From CAMNAO01 sp045605145 (GTDB lineage Bacteria; Bacillota; Clostridia; Oscillospirales; Oscillospiraceae): a stretch of 38,200 nucleotides of DNA. The translations under genes were made by a program, and so were the position numbers. The DNA lies in contig JAZUPH010000044.1 in NCBI GenBank assembly GCA_045605145.1, positions 1-38,200 on the forward strand, given 5' to 3'. The notes under the pieces were generated by a model. That model did not search any database. It was not told the DNA's origin and was given only the letters and a program-made list of their open reading frames with translations. Below are positions 14,990 through 22,620 of the stretch, in pieces. Each line of letters opens with the position of its first letter. Position 1 is the stretch's first letter.

Positions 14990-15018
14990 AATTTAGCACA
15001 GGTTTTGCCCGATTGCAA
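14990..15018 (-). promoter_or_regulatory. Promoter of the candidate minus-strand RNA
   Basis: On the minus strand: TTGCAA (15013-15018), 17 bases, TAAATT (14990-14995), with an extended -10 TGC at 14996-14998. Confidence 0.6.
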
Positions 15019-15093
15019 TATGGAATTTTGTACAAAATCCACTAAGGGTAATTGTTGGAAACGGAGATTTGAATTCAGATTGACCAAATTGTG

Positions 15094-15123
15094 TTGACAT
15101 TTTTGGCTGTACTTTAGTATAAT
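15094..15123 (+). promoter_or_regulatory. Strong sigma-A promoter of the hydrolase-amidase-rhodanese operon
   Basis: A consensus TTGACA (15094-15099), 18 bases, a consensus TATAAT (15118-15123). The leader to the ATG at 15207 is about 75 bases. Confidence 0.92.
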
Positions 15124-15206
15124 AAACTTGTTGGGCACATTGGTTCGTGCCCTGTTTTTGTATTATAACGGCTTGCTATTGCCGATTACGGGAGGCGCGG
15201 CATTTA

Positions 15207-16013
15207 ATGTTCTCACTGCTTAAGAAAAGCACAGCCGATTCGGGCATAACCGAATCTGTTTTCACCTGCCGTCGGGGCGATCTTACCATACGCGGTACAG
15301 AGTACAGACCCGCCGGTGATAATCTGCCGGCCGCCATCGTCTGCCACGGCTTCATGGCCTTTCAGGACACTGTGCGTGGCTACACCAAAGAGCTGGCGCG
15401 TCTGGGCTACGCCGCATACTGTTTCGATTTTTGCGGCGGCTGTGTGGTAAAGGGGAAAAGTGACGGCAGGACAGTTGATATGTCCGTCCTTACCGAGGTG
15501 CGGGATCTTGAGGCGGTTATCAACTATGTTAAGGGACTTGACTATGTGGGTGACGAGCTGCTGCTCATGGGCTGCAGCCAGGGCGGATTTGTATCCGCGC
15601 TGACGGCGGCAAAGCATCCCGGACTTGTGCAGAAGCTGGCGTTGTTTTATCCCGCCCTGTGTATTCCTGATGATGCACGCGCAGGGAAGATGATGTTCGC
15701 CCGGTTCGATCCACAGAACCTGCCCGAAGTTATCAACTGCGGCCCCATGAAACTGGGGCGCTGCTATCCTGCTGATGTGTTGGGTATGGACCCCTACGCC
15801 GAAATCGGTGGTTATAAGGGTTCTGTACTTATCGTCCACGGTACAAAAGATAAGATCGTCGCCCCGGAATATTCCCGCCGTGCCTATGAGCTATATAAGC
15901 AGAGCGGCGATGTATCCCTTTACCTGATTGACGGAGGCGCCCACGGATTCTCCAAGAAGCATGACGCACAGGCCATGGAATACCTGCGTCGTTTTGCCGT
16001 GCTGCCGGAGTGA
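15207..16013 (+). CDS. Alpha/beta hydrolase (dienelactone-hydrolase/BAAT-like esterase or peptidase)
   Basis: A 268-residue cytoplasmic serine hydrolase. The catalytic triad is readable: S124 in GCSQGG, D215 in HGTKDKIV and H246 in GGAHGF. The oxyanion-side motif is CHGFMA near residue 47. The fold is the S9/DLH-like group with no lid domain, so small esters or acyl compounds are likely substrates, but none can be named. ATG 15207 is used because it follows GGGAGG by about 11 bases, a little long. Codons further upstream lack a ribosome site. The stop overlaps the SD region of the next gene, whose start lies 14 bases on, so the two are co-translated. Confidence 0.88.
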   Translation: MFSLLKKSTADSGITESVFTCRRGDLTIRGTEYRPAGDNLPAAIVCHGFMAFQDTVRGYTKELARLGYAAYCFDFCGGCVVKGKSDGRTVDMSVLTEVRDLEAVINYVKGLDYVGDELLLMGCSQGGFVSALTAAKHPGLVQKLALFYPALCIPDDARAGKMMFARFDPQNLPEVINCGPMKLGRCYPADVLGMDPYAEIGGYKGSVLIVHGTKDKIVAPEYSRRAYELYKQSGDVSLYLIDGGAHGFSKKHDAQAMEYLRRFAVLPE

Positions 16014-16027
16014 AACAGGAGATAACT

Positions 16028-16909
16028 ATGAATACACTTAAAGTTGCTCTTTTGCAGCTTATGCCCGGTTGGGGCGCTGAAGAGAATTACTGCATCGGTG
16101 AGGACGCCTGCCGCAAGGCGAAGGCGATGGGCGCCGATATTGCTGTCTTTCCCGAGATGTGGAGCTGCGGATACACAATCCCCGATGATGAGAGTATGCT
16201 ACGCGCTATGGCCGTGCCTGCATACGGAAAGTTTGTTTTGTCCTTCGCGTCTCTCGCCAAGGAGCTGGACATGGCTATAGGCGTGAGCTTTCTTGAGGAC
16301 TACACGCCCTCGCCTAGAAACAGCTTCTGTCTGTTCGACCGCTTTGGACAGCGCGTCTTGACCTATGCCAAGGTGCATACCTGCGACTTTGGTGACGAGC
16401 GCCTGTTGACTCCGGGTGATGACTTTTATGTCACTGAGCTTGACACGGCCAAGGGTCTCGTCCGGATTGGTGCCATGATCTGCTATGACCGTGAGTTTCC
16501 TGAGAGCGCCCGCATTCTCATGCTCAAGGGGGCGGAGCTAATCCTTGTGCCTAACGCCTGCCCTATGGAGATTAACCGCCTTTCTCAACTGCGCGCAAGG
16601 GCGTATGAGAATATGGTCGCCATTGCTACGGTTAACTATCCCGCCGACCAGCCCGACTGTAACGGTCACTCCTCCGTGTTTGACGGGGTTGCCTACCTGC
16701 CGGAGCTGAACGGGTCGCGGGACACCTGCGTCTTTGAGGGAGGGGAGGAGGAGGGCGTGTATATCGCCGAAATCGACCTGGATATGCTGCGCACCTATCG
16801 GGAAAGTGAGGTACACGGAAACGCATACCGCCGTCCCTGGAAATATGAACTTCTGACGCAGGAGTGCATCACCCATCCCTTTGTGCGTGATGACTACCGC
16901 CGGTTGTGA
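16028..16909 (+). CDS. Carbon-nitrogen hydrolase (nitrilase-superfamily amidase)
   Basis: A 293-residue member of the nitrilase superfamily, which hydrolyses amides or N-carbamoyl compounds through a Cys-Glu-Lys triad. E43 (FPEMW), K115 (YAKVHTCDF) and C152 (ICYDREFPE) are all present and correctly ordered. No NAD-synthetase or apolipoprotein-acyltransferase parts are attached. The best guesses are an omega-amidase or N-carbamoyl-type enzyme. ATG 16028 follows AGGAG, so an overlapping GTG at 16010 is less likely. It sits between an alpha/beta hydrolase and a rhodanese lipoprotein in one transcript. Confidence 0.92.
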   Translation: MNTLKVALLQLMPGWGAEENYCIGEDACRKAKAMGADIAVFPEMWSCGYTIPDDESMLRAMAVPAYGKFVLSFASLAKELDMAIGVSFLEDYTPSPRNSFCLFDRFGQRVLTYAKVHTCDFGDERLLTPGDDFYVTELDTAKGLVRIGAMICYDREFPESARILMLKGAELILVPNACPMEINRLSQLRARAYENMVAIATVNYPADQPDCNGHSSVFDGVAYLPELNGSRDTCVFEGGEEEGVYIAEIDLDMLRTYRESEVHGNAYRRPWKYELLTQECITHPFVRDDYRRL

Positions 16910-16938
16910 GGGATATTTACCGGATGAAGGAGCGGACA

Positions 16939-17349
16939 ATGAAAAGAATACTGCCGCCTGCGTTGGCAATACTAATACTATCCTTACTAATCGGATGTGG
17001 AGGGGACACCATGCCATCGGTTGAGACTACGGAGAAATATTCATATCAGCAAATAGGGCAGGATGAAGCCCGGCGCATGATGGATGAGATGGAAGAGTTG
17101 GTCGTTATCGATGTCCGCGAGCAAAGTGAGTACGATGGCGGTCATATTCCCGGCGCCGTTCTGCTGCCGGTGGGGCAGATAGATAAAGACAGTGCCGCAC
17201 AGGCGATTCCGGAGTTGGATACAGTCGTCCTTGTCTATTGCCGCAGCGGCAATCGCAGTAAAACCGCATCGCAGGCATTGGCAAACCTTGGGTACACACA
17301 GGTGTATGAATTCGGCGGCATAATGAGCTGGCCATATGCGATTGAATAG
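16939..17349 (+). CDS. Rhodanese-like domain lipoprotein
   Basis: A 136-residue exported protein. The N-terminus MKRILPPALAILILSLLIG ends in a lipobox with Cys20, so it should be anchored outside the membrane. The rest is a single rhodanese domain: VVIDVREQSEYDGGHIPGA, then the active-site loop with the nucleophilic Cys in VYCRSGNRS, and GGIMSW near the end. The complete CRSGNRS loop suggests real sulfur-transfer (or persulfide/thiol redox) activity rather than a dead fold. ATG 16939 follows AAGGAG. Starts further upstream would mask the signal peptide. It is the last gene of the operon and is followed by a hairpin. Confidence 0.92.
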   Translation: MKRILPPALAILILSLLIGCGGDTMPSVETTEKYSYQQIGQDEARRMMDEMEELVVIDVREQSEYDGGHIPGAVLLPVGQIDKDSAAQAIPELDTVVLVYCRSGNRSKTASQALANLGYTQVYEFGGIMSWPYAIE

Positions 17350-17356
17350 AGTTGAG

Positions 17357-17386
17357 CAGGCTGACGGGTTATCCGTCAGCCTGTTG
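17357..17386 (+). terminator. Terminator of the hydrolase-amidase-rhodanese operon
   Basis: A perfect 11-bp stem, CAGGCTGACGG (17357-17367) with CCGTCAGCCTG (17373-17383), has a five-base loop. The T-run is short (TTGCTTC). Confidence 0.75.
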
Positions 17387-17470
17387 CTTCGGTGTCTGCA
17401 CCTCTTGAATGCTTCAGATTTGGCAGTTATTCAAGAGCTCCGGCCCATGAGAAAAGTTATCAAAACAAAG

Positions 17471-17500
17471 AAAAAAGCCTTGGAACATAAGTTCCAAGGC
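17471..17500 (-). terminator. Terminator of tRNA-Ala
   Basis: On the minus strand GCCTTGGAAC, TTAT, GTTCCAAGGC, then six Ts. It begins four bases after the encoded CCA end. Confidence 0.95.
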
Positions 17501-17503
17501 TTT

Positions 17504-17579
<76 letters not shown>

Positions 17580-17591
17580 AAGCGCTTGATT

Positions 17592-17620
17592 AATATACCA
17601 CGCGGTGCGGAAATTGTCAA
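17592..17620 (-). promoter_or_regulatory. Promoter of tRNA-Ala
   Basis: On the minus strand: a consensus TTGACA (17615-17620), 17 bases, TATATT (17592-17597), 12 bases before the mature 5' end. Confidence 0.9.
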
Positions 17621-17673
17621 GCGTGAATTTGCATTTTTTACAAAAATTCCTGTTTGCACCTATCCTCAATGGA

Positions 17674-18303
17674 TCACCTGTCGGGCATGGCATCGAAAAT
17701 GCGTCCCATGCACTGGGCGGTGACGGTGCCGGCTGTCATATCCGACAGCCTTTTCGTGAATGCCTCGGCGCTTTCGGCGGGGATACGGGTGCGGAGAGTG
17801 ACCTTGTCCGTCCACTGGGTCTGCGGCTCATTACAACCGGCGGCGGCAAGCTCCTGCCGGATGCGGTCATACTGGCCGTAGCTGCATTCGATCAGCAGCT
17901 GCTCCAGTGGGCGCATGGTGGCAATGCCCGCGGCCTCAAGGGCGATGGAAGCACCTTTGCTGTATGCCCTTACAAGCCCGCCGGCACCCAGCAGAATGCC
18001 GCCAAAATAGCGGGTAACCACGCAGCAAAAGTCGGTAACGCCCCGCTTGCGGAACACATCCAGCACGGGTACACCGCCGGTACCTTGCGGCTCACCGTCG
18101 TCTGAGCAGCGCACTGCGCCGCTGTGCAGCATATATGCCCATACATTGTGGCGCGCGTCACGCTCAAGGGCGCGGATCTCATTCAGATGCGCCATGGCCT
18201 CATCCTCGCTTTGAACGCGCCACACGCGCCCGATAAAGCGGGATTTTTTCTCTACATACTCATCCTCGCCGTAGGCGGCGGGAACAAGATAACGCTCATC
18301 CAT
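17674..18303 (-). CDS. YigZ/IMPACT-family protein
   Basis: A 209-residue member of the UPF0029/IMPACT family. The N-terminal domain has EDEYVEKKSRFIGRV, the ARHNVWAY segment, DDGEPQGTGG (about residues 70-79) and the VTRYFGGILLGAGGLVRAY signature. The C-terminal DUF1949-like ferredoxin fold follows. Bacterial members such as YigZ and YvyE bind nucleic acid or ribosomes, but their biochemical role is not settled. The ATG at 18303 overlaps the end of hflX by eight bases, so translation is probably coupled. The link to HflX, a ribosome-splitting GTPase, suits a role near translation. No own promoter is seen. Confidence 0.93.
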   Translation of the reverse strand: MDERYLVPAAYGEDEYVEKKSRFIGRVWRVQSEDEAMAHLNEIRALERDARHNVWAYMLHSGAVRCSDDGEPQGTGGVPVLDVFRKRGVTDFCCVVTRYFGGILLGAGGLVRAYSKGASIALEAAGIATMRPLEQLLIECSYGQYDRIRQELAAAGCNEPQTQWTDKVTLRTRIPAESAEAFTKRLSDMTAGTVTAQCMGRIFDAMPDR

Positions 18304-19627
18304 TGCTGTCGTCCTCCACCCACGGAGAGTACTTTGCCCACACATCGTGGGCAATAACCGCCTGAATAACTATCCCGCTGTCGGCATAGTCAACACTCTT
18401 AACCTCTGCGTCACTGTAAAGCTGAGACAGCACGCCGGCCTTATCGTAGGGCAGCAAAATGGTAACTTTCTTCTTGCGCCTGTCCAATACTTCTCCAAGT
18501 TTTGCGATCAGAGCATCGGTCCCTTCACCGGTCAGTGCGGAAATGTGCACGCAATCGCCGCCGCGTGGGAGTGTGTCCACATCCGCCAGGTCGCACTTGT
18601 TGTAAACCTCAATCACCGGTGTATCCGTCACACCCAGGTCGACCATAATGCGCTCGACAACCTTTGCCTGCTCCTGCCACTCGGGGTGGGAAACATCGAT
18701 AACATGCAGCACAATGTCTGCATAGCTCAGTTCTTCCAATGTGGCCTTAAACGCGTCTACCAGGTGGTGTGGCAGCTTGCGGATAAAGCCGACCGTGTCG
18801 GAGATGAGTATATCAGCCGATTTGTCCAGCTCCATACGGCGGGTGGTGGTGTCCAGAGTGTCGAAAAGACGGTTGCGAGCGGGTATTCCCGCACCGGTCA
18901 GTGCGTTGAGCAGGGTGGATTTGCCTGCATTGGTGTAACCCACAAGGGCGGCAACGGGAACATTGTTTTTCTCCCGGCGGCTGCGCTGTACGCTTCTAAC
19001 GCGGCGCACATCCTCCAACTCGTCAGAAAGCTGGGCGATCTTGCGGCGGATGTGGCGGCGGTCGGTCTCGAGCTGAGTTTCACCGGGGCCGCGGGTGCCG
19101 ATGGGGTTGGCCCCGCCGGATGCAGTTTGGCGCACAAGATGCCCCCACATGCCCGTCAGGCGGGGGAGGAGATACTTGTACTGCGCCAACTCGACTTGCA
19201 GGCGACCTTCCTTTGTCATGGCGCGGGTCGCGAATATATCAAGAATGATAGACGTTCTGTCCAGCACCTTGACGCCCAGCTCTTCTGTCAGCGCCCTGTT
19301 CTGGGAGGGGGACAGCTCATTATCGAACACGGCCAGAGTACAGCCCTCGGCCTCGATGAGAGCCTTCAGCTCTTCAACCTTGCCTGAGCCGATGAAGCTA
19401 TGGGGGTCTGGAGTGGGGCGCATCTGCATGATTCTGCCTACGCTGACGCCGCCGGCGGTCTCAACCAGCGCCTCCAGCTCATCCATGCTCTCATCGGTGG
19501 AGCGCTCCTCTTTCTCCATGCTGTCGGCGTAAAGACCTACCAGCACGGCCTTTTCTCGGTTATCTACAGTCAGCTTTTCTATGATTATCGCCTCGTATCG
19601 TGTAATAGTTGCTTGTCTAACCCGCAT
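18296..19627 (-). CDS. hflX: HflX, ribosome-associated GTPase
   Basis: A GTPase of about 425-443 residues that binds the 50S subunit and splits stalled ribosomes. An N-terminal HflX domain (EKAVLVGLYAD to the PDPHSFIGSGKVEEL segment) is followed by a linker with GPGETQLETDRR and the G domain: G1 GYTNAGKS, G2 region TLDTTTR, G3 DTVGFI, G4 NKCDLAD and G5 SALTGEG. The true start is unclear. The ATG at 19627 overlaps the -10 box of a TTGCTG-17-TATAAT promoter and has no SD, as does a TTG at 19654. The only SD-like site is GAGGCG, about ten codons further in, followed by ATA/ATC codons but no ATG, GTG or TTG. The gene assignment is firm and the start is provisional. It overlaps yigZ. Confidence 0.93.
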   Translation of the reverse strand: MRVRQATITRYEAIIIEKLTVDNREKAVLVGLYADSMEKEERSTDESMDELEALVETAGGVSVGRIMQMRPTPDPHSFIGSGKVEELKALIEAEGCTLAVFDNELSPSQNRALTEELGVKVLDRTSIILDIFATRAMTKEGRLQVELAQYKYLLPRLTGMWGHLVRQTASGGANPIGTRGPGETQLETDRRHIRRKIAQLSDELEDVRRVRSVQRSRREKNNVPVAALVGYTNAGKSTLLNALTGAGIPARNRLFDTLDTTTRRMELDKSADILISDTVGFIRKLPHHLVDAFKATLEELSYADIVLHVIDVSHPEWQEQAKVVERIMVDLGVTDTPVIEVYNKCDLADVDTLPRGGDCVHISALTGEGTDALIAKLGEVLDRRKKKVTILLPYDKAGVLSQLYSDAEVKSVDYADSGIVIQAVIAHDVWAKYSPWVEDDSNG

Positions 19628-19654
19628 TATATCATGCCCGGTAGATAACAGCAA
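19626..19654 (-). promoter_or_regulatory. Promoter of hflX-yigZ
   Basis: On the minus strand: TTGCTG (19649-19654), 17 bases, a consensus TATAAT (19626-19631). It overlaps the first in-frame ATG of hflX. Confidence 0.75.
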
Positions 19655-19686
19655 TAATTGTTTTCCGCGCCGATTGCTGCATGCCG

Positions 19687-19715
19687 TTGAAACAGGGCAG
19701 TAAATGGGATATAAT
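19687..19715 (+). promoter_or_regulatory. Promoter of the M28 aminopeptidase gene
   Basis: TTGAAA (19687-19692), 17 bases, a consensus TATAAT (19710-19715). The hflX promoter diverges from it. Confidence 0.88.
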
Positions 19716-19772
19716 GGACTAGCTTACTTTGCCGCCGGGTGCGGAAAATTTGAAAATTCCGGAGGAAGCATT

Positions 19773-20999
19773 ATGGACGCAAACAAGATCATGAGGATTT
19801 TTGAAGATACTGCCTATGTCCGTATGGGCGGCAGCGAGGAAGAGCTGCGCTGTGCCGAATATATCCGTGGCTGCTGCGCTGATGTGGGTCTGGATGCTGT
19901 GATAGAGCCTTTTGCCGTGGACATGGCCACCATCCACACCGCCGAGTTTTATGCCGACGGGGTGATCGTTACCTGCAAGGGCTATCTCAACGCGGGCAGC
20001 GGCGAGGTGGAGGCGCCGTTCTGTTACCTTCCTTCTGCGGATGCCTATTCTCTCTCTCAGGTTAAGGGTAAGATCGTCATGATAGACGGATATCTTAGCT
20101 ATTGGATTTATCAGGATCTTCTTGAAAACGGCGCTGTCGGTATTGTGACCTATGATGGCGACGCCAATTATGTGGATTACGACATCGATCAGCGTGAGCT
20201 GCGCGGCTTTGTCAGCAAGGGGAACAAGCTGCCCTGCGTAAATATAAACGCAAAAACCGCCATCGAGATTATAAATAGGGGTGTCACCACTGCGAAAATT
20301 GTCCTCAAACAGGATGAGTATGAGGGAACATCCCATAATGTGGTGCTGGATATGCTCGGTGAAATTGACGAGACTATCATCCTCACCGCCCACTATGACA
20401 CAACCTCCCTTTCTCAGGGGGCGTATGACAATATGTCCGGCTGCGTGGGACTTCTTGGCATTGCGGAGTATTTTGCCATCCACCCGCATCGCTACGGCCT
20501 GCGCTTTATCTGGTGCGGCAGTGAAGAACGCGGACTTCTCGGCTCCAAGGCATATACGGCCGCCCATGAGGATGAGCTGAAAAATGTGGTCCTGAACATC
20601 AATCTTGACATGATTGGCAGCATCATGGGCCGCTTTATCGCCTGCTGCACCTCAGAGGACAAGCTGGTGCATTACATAGGCTATATGGCGTCTGAGCTGG
20701 GCTGGGGACTTACCGCGCGGCAGGATGTATATTCCAGCGACTCGACGCCCTTCGCTGATAAGGGCATTCCTGCGGTGTCCTTTGCTCGTCTTGCGCCCCA
20801 TAATACCGCAACTATCCACAACAGCTATGACACAATTAAGGTTATGAGTGCCGAACAGACGGCGAAGGATATAGACTTTATCATCGCCTTTACACAGCGT
20901 ATGGCCTGCGCCGAAAAGTGTCCTGTTGACAGAAAGATGCCCGACAATATGAAAGATAAGCTGGGCATCTACCTCAACCGCAAGCGCGCCGACAGATAA
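19773..20999 (+). CDS. M28-family zinc aminopeptidase with PA insert
   Basis: A 408-residue metallopeptidase with no signal peptide. A PA-type inserted domain spans about residues 60-190 (VKGKIVMIDGYLS, NGAVGIVTYD). The M28 domain has the metal ligands in order: H in TAHYDTT, D in AYDNMSG, EE in GSEERGLLGS, D in NINLDMIG, and the last His in ATIHNSYDT. All five positions of a di-zinc M28 site are therefore present. It probably trims N-terminal residues from peptides in the cytoplasm. ATG 19773 follows CCGGAGGA. A monocistronic unit is indicated by the promoter before it and the bidirectional terminator after it. Confidence 0.92.
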   Translation: MDANKIMRIFEDTAYVRMGGSEEELRCAEYIRGCCADVGLDAVIEPFAVDMATIHTAEFYADGVIVTCKGYLNAGSGEVEAPFCYLPSADAYSLSQVKGKIVMIDGYLSYWIYQDLLENGAVGIVTYDGDANYVDYDIDQRELRGFVSKGNKLPCVNINAKTAIEIINRGVTTAKIVLKQDEYEGTSHNVVLDMLGEIDETIILTAHYDTTSLSQGAYDNMSGCVGLLGIAEYFAIHPHRYGLRFIWCGSEERGLLGSKAYTAAHEDELKNVVLNINLDMIGSIMGRFIACCTSEDKLVHYIGYMASELGWGLTARQDVYSSDSTPFADKGIPAVSFARLAPHNTATIHNSYDTIKVMSAEQTAKDIDFIIAFTQRMACAEKCPVDRKMPDNMKDKLGIYLNRKRADR

Positions 21000-21016
21000 G
21001 GTAATACACAGTAATG

Positions 21017-21053
21017 ACAAAACCAGCAGAGCAAAGTGCTCTGCTGGTTTTGT
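21017..21053. terminator. Bidirectional terminator between M28 peptidase and degV
   Basis: A perfect 17-bp stem (21017-21033 with 21037-21053) with an AAG loop. The outer pairs are A/T runs on both sides, so it ends transcripts from either strand. Confidence 0.93.
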
Positions 21054-21085
21054 TGAAAAGAAGATCAAATGAAGACCTGTCGTTA

Positions 21086-21931
21086 TTACGGATTACTGAA
21101 GAATGCGGCGGCGATGGCGCCGGGACCTGCGTGGGTGCCCACAACACTGCCGATGCACTCGGATTCAAGGCCGGAAACATTGCCTTCCCACAGGAAGTGG
21201 CTGTCCTCTATGTATTTTTTCAGGAGCAGGTCACTAAGACCGGTGTAACCCATCAGCAGGGGCAGGGAGAAATCAATGCCCCCGGCCGACTCTATTTCCT
21301 TTACCAGCAGATTATTGCCCTGCTTTGAGCCGCGCGCCTTGCCGAGAATGATGATCTCGCCGTCTCTGATGCACACAACGGGCTTAATTGACAGAAGCCC
21401 GCCTGCTATGGCAGCCGTCTTGGAAATTCTGCCGCCGCGCTTAAGGTACTCAAGGGTATCCAGCATGGCGATTACCTGTACCTTGTCGCGTACCTGCGTG
21501 ACAGATTCTGCGATTTGGGCGGCGCTCAAGCCGCTGTCAGCCAATTTAAGCGCGTATTCTGCCAGAATGCCGCAGCCGATGGCAACGGTGTGTGAGTCGA
21601 CGACATAAATAATACCCGGATAGTCACCAGCGGCGATGACGGCGCTCTGATATGTGCCGGACAGCTTTGATGCTACAGTGAGCACCACTGCTGTGTCACC
21701 TGTATCGGCAACCTGCTTAAAGCAAGCATCAAATGCGGCGGGTGTGGCCTGGCTGGTAGTGGGCATGACATCGCTCTCAATAAGTTTTTCGTAGAAGGAC
21801 TTATGGTCTATGGTTACGCCGTCGATAAACTCTTCATCGCCGAAGTTTATTGTCAGCGGTACAGTGATGAGCCTGTCTTTAATTCTGGACGAAGCATCAC
21901 AGGTGGAGTCGATTATAATACGAACTGCCAT
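21086..21931 (-). CDS. DegV-family fatty-acid-binding protein (FakB-like)
   Basis: A 281-residue DegV protein. DegV/FakB proteins bind a fatty acid and present it to the kinase FakA for incorporation into phospholipid. Family marks are IIIDSTCDAS at the start, the GVTIDHKSFYEKL segment, MPTTSQATP (carboxylate contact), LSGTYQSA, VVDSHTVAIGCG and the C-terminal GTHAGPGAI. ATG 21931 follows AAGGAG. The gene is 13 bases after marR, so it is in the same operon under the same palindromic operators. FakA is not in this window. Confidence 0.93.
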   Translation of the reverse strand: MAVRIIIDSTCDASSRIKDRLITVPLTINFGDEEFIDGVTIDHKSFYEKLIESDVMPTTSQATPAAFDACFKQVADTGDTAVVLTVASKLSGTYQSAVIAAGDYPGIIYVVDSHTVAIGCGILAEYALKLADSGLSAAQIAESVTQVRDKVQVIAMLDTLEYLKRGGRISKTAAIAGGLLSIKPVVCIRDGEIIILGKARGSKQGNNLLVKEIESAGGIDFSLPLLMGYTGLSDLLLKKYIEDSHFLWEGNVSGLESECIGSVVGTHAGPGAIAAAFFSNP

Positions 21932-21944
21932 TTGCAGTCTCCTT

Positions 21945-22400
21945 TCATTTTTGAGGCAGACCTTCTTTAGTGATGGCCTGCAGATTGGTTGCGATTAGGT
22001 CGAGGGTATCGTACAGCACTTTCCTGTTTTCTTCTGTCATACCGCGGCTGGCTTCCTCAACGGCAACATCGGCACGGCGGCTGACGATCGTGGCGGCCTC
22101 CCGTCCCTTGTTGGTCAGCGTAAGTTTGGCGCGGTAAAGCCCTCCGCCCACACTCTCACGGGAAATTAGACCGCTCTCCACCATTTCGGCCACGGCGCGG
22201 GAAACTGCGGCCTTGTCTTTGCCGCATATCTGCCCAAGCTGCGCCGCAGTAAGCCCGTCGGCGTAACGCGCCATCGCTGTCAGATAGAAGGCATAGGTTC
22301 CTTTAAGTCCGTATTTTTCCATTTCATCTGCGGCGATCATTTGAATATACCGATGTAGTACGGAAATGGAGAATGTGAATTTTTCAAAGCGGCTTATCAT
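21945..22400 (-). CDS. MarR-family transcriptional regulator
   Basis: A 151-residue winged-helix regulator of the MarR family. The dimerisation helices flank a wHTH with LTAAQLGQICGKDKAAVSR (about residues 49-67) as the helix-turn-helix and a wing at GGGLYRAKLTLTNKGRE. ATG 22400 follows AAGGAG. It heads the marR-degV operon, and two copies of GTTGACTTGTCAAC overlay its own promoter, so it very likely represses itself and degV. Since DegV proteins bind fatty acids, an acyl ligand (as for FabT, also a MarR protein) is a reasonable guess, but the ligand is not shown by sequence. Confidence 0.93.
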   Translation of the reverse strand: MISRFEKFTFSISVLHRYIQMIAADEMEKYGLKGTYAFYLTAMARYADGLTAAQLGQICGKDKAAVSRAVAEMVESGLISRESVGGGLYRAKLTLTNKGREAATIVSRRADVAVEEASRGMTEENRKVLYDTLDLIATNLQAITKEGLPQK

Positions 22401-22423
22401 AAGTAGCTCCTTTGATGATGTAA

Positions 22424-22439
22424 TGTTGACTTGTCAACA
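22424..22439. promoter_or_regulatory. MarR operator 1
   Basis: A 16-base dyad with GTTGAC/GTCAAC arms and a TT centre. It covers the transcription start region of marR-degV. Confidence 0.8.
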
Positions 22440-22444
22440 ACTTG

Positions 22445-22473
22445 ATTATACACAAAGGATGTTGACTTGTCAA
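22445..22473 (-). promoter_or_regulatory. Promoter of marR-degV, consensus sigma-A
   Basis: On the minus strand: a consensus TTGACA (22468-22473), 17 bases, a consensus TATAAT (22445-22450). The -35 lies inside operator 2. Confidence 0.95.
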
Positions 22474-22481
22474 CATCCTTT
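22454..22481. promoter_or_regulatory. MarR operator 2, 28-bp palindrome
   Basis: A dyad with perfect 13-base arms (AAAGGATGTTGAC and its complement) around a TT centre. It shares the 14-base core GTTGACTTGTCAAC with operator 1, with 36 bp between centres. It overlaps the -35 box. Confidence 0.85.
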
Positions 22482-22556
22482 GCTGCGTGTGATTGTCGTG
22501 CTTGTAATTAAATATACCATGACACTATCTTGCCATAATTACGACACAGTCCGGCG

Positions 22557-22585
22557 TTGATTGCACTTTGTGGCAGTGTTATACT
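22557..22585 (+). promoter_or_regulatory. Promoter of the MBL-fold hydrolase gene
   Basis: TTGATT (22557-22562), 17 bases, TATACT (22580-22585). Confidence 0.75.
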
Positions 22586-22620
22586 CAATATATAAGCATT
22601 AAACTTGGAGGGAAATTCTT

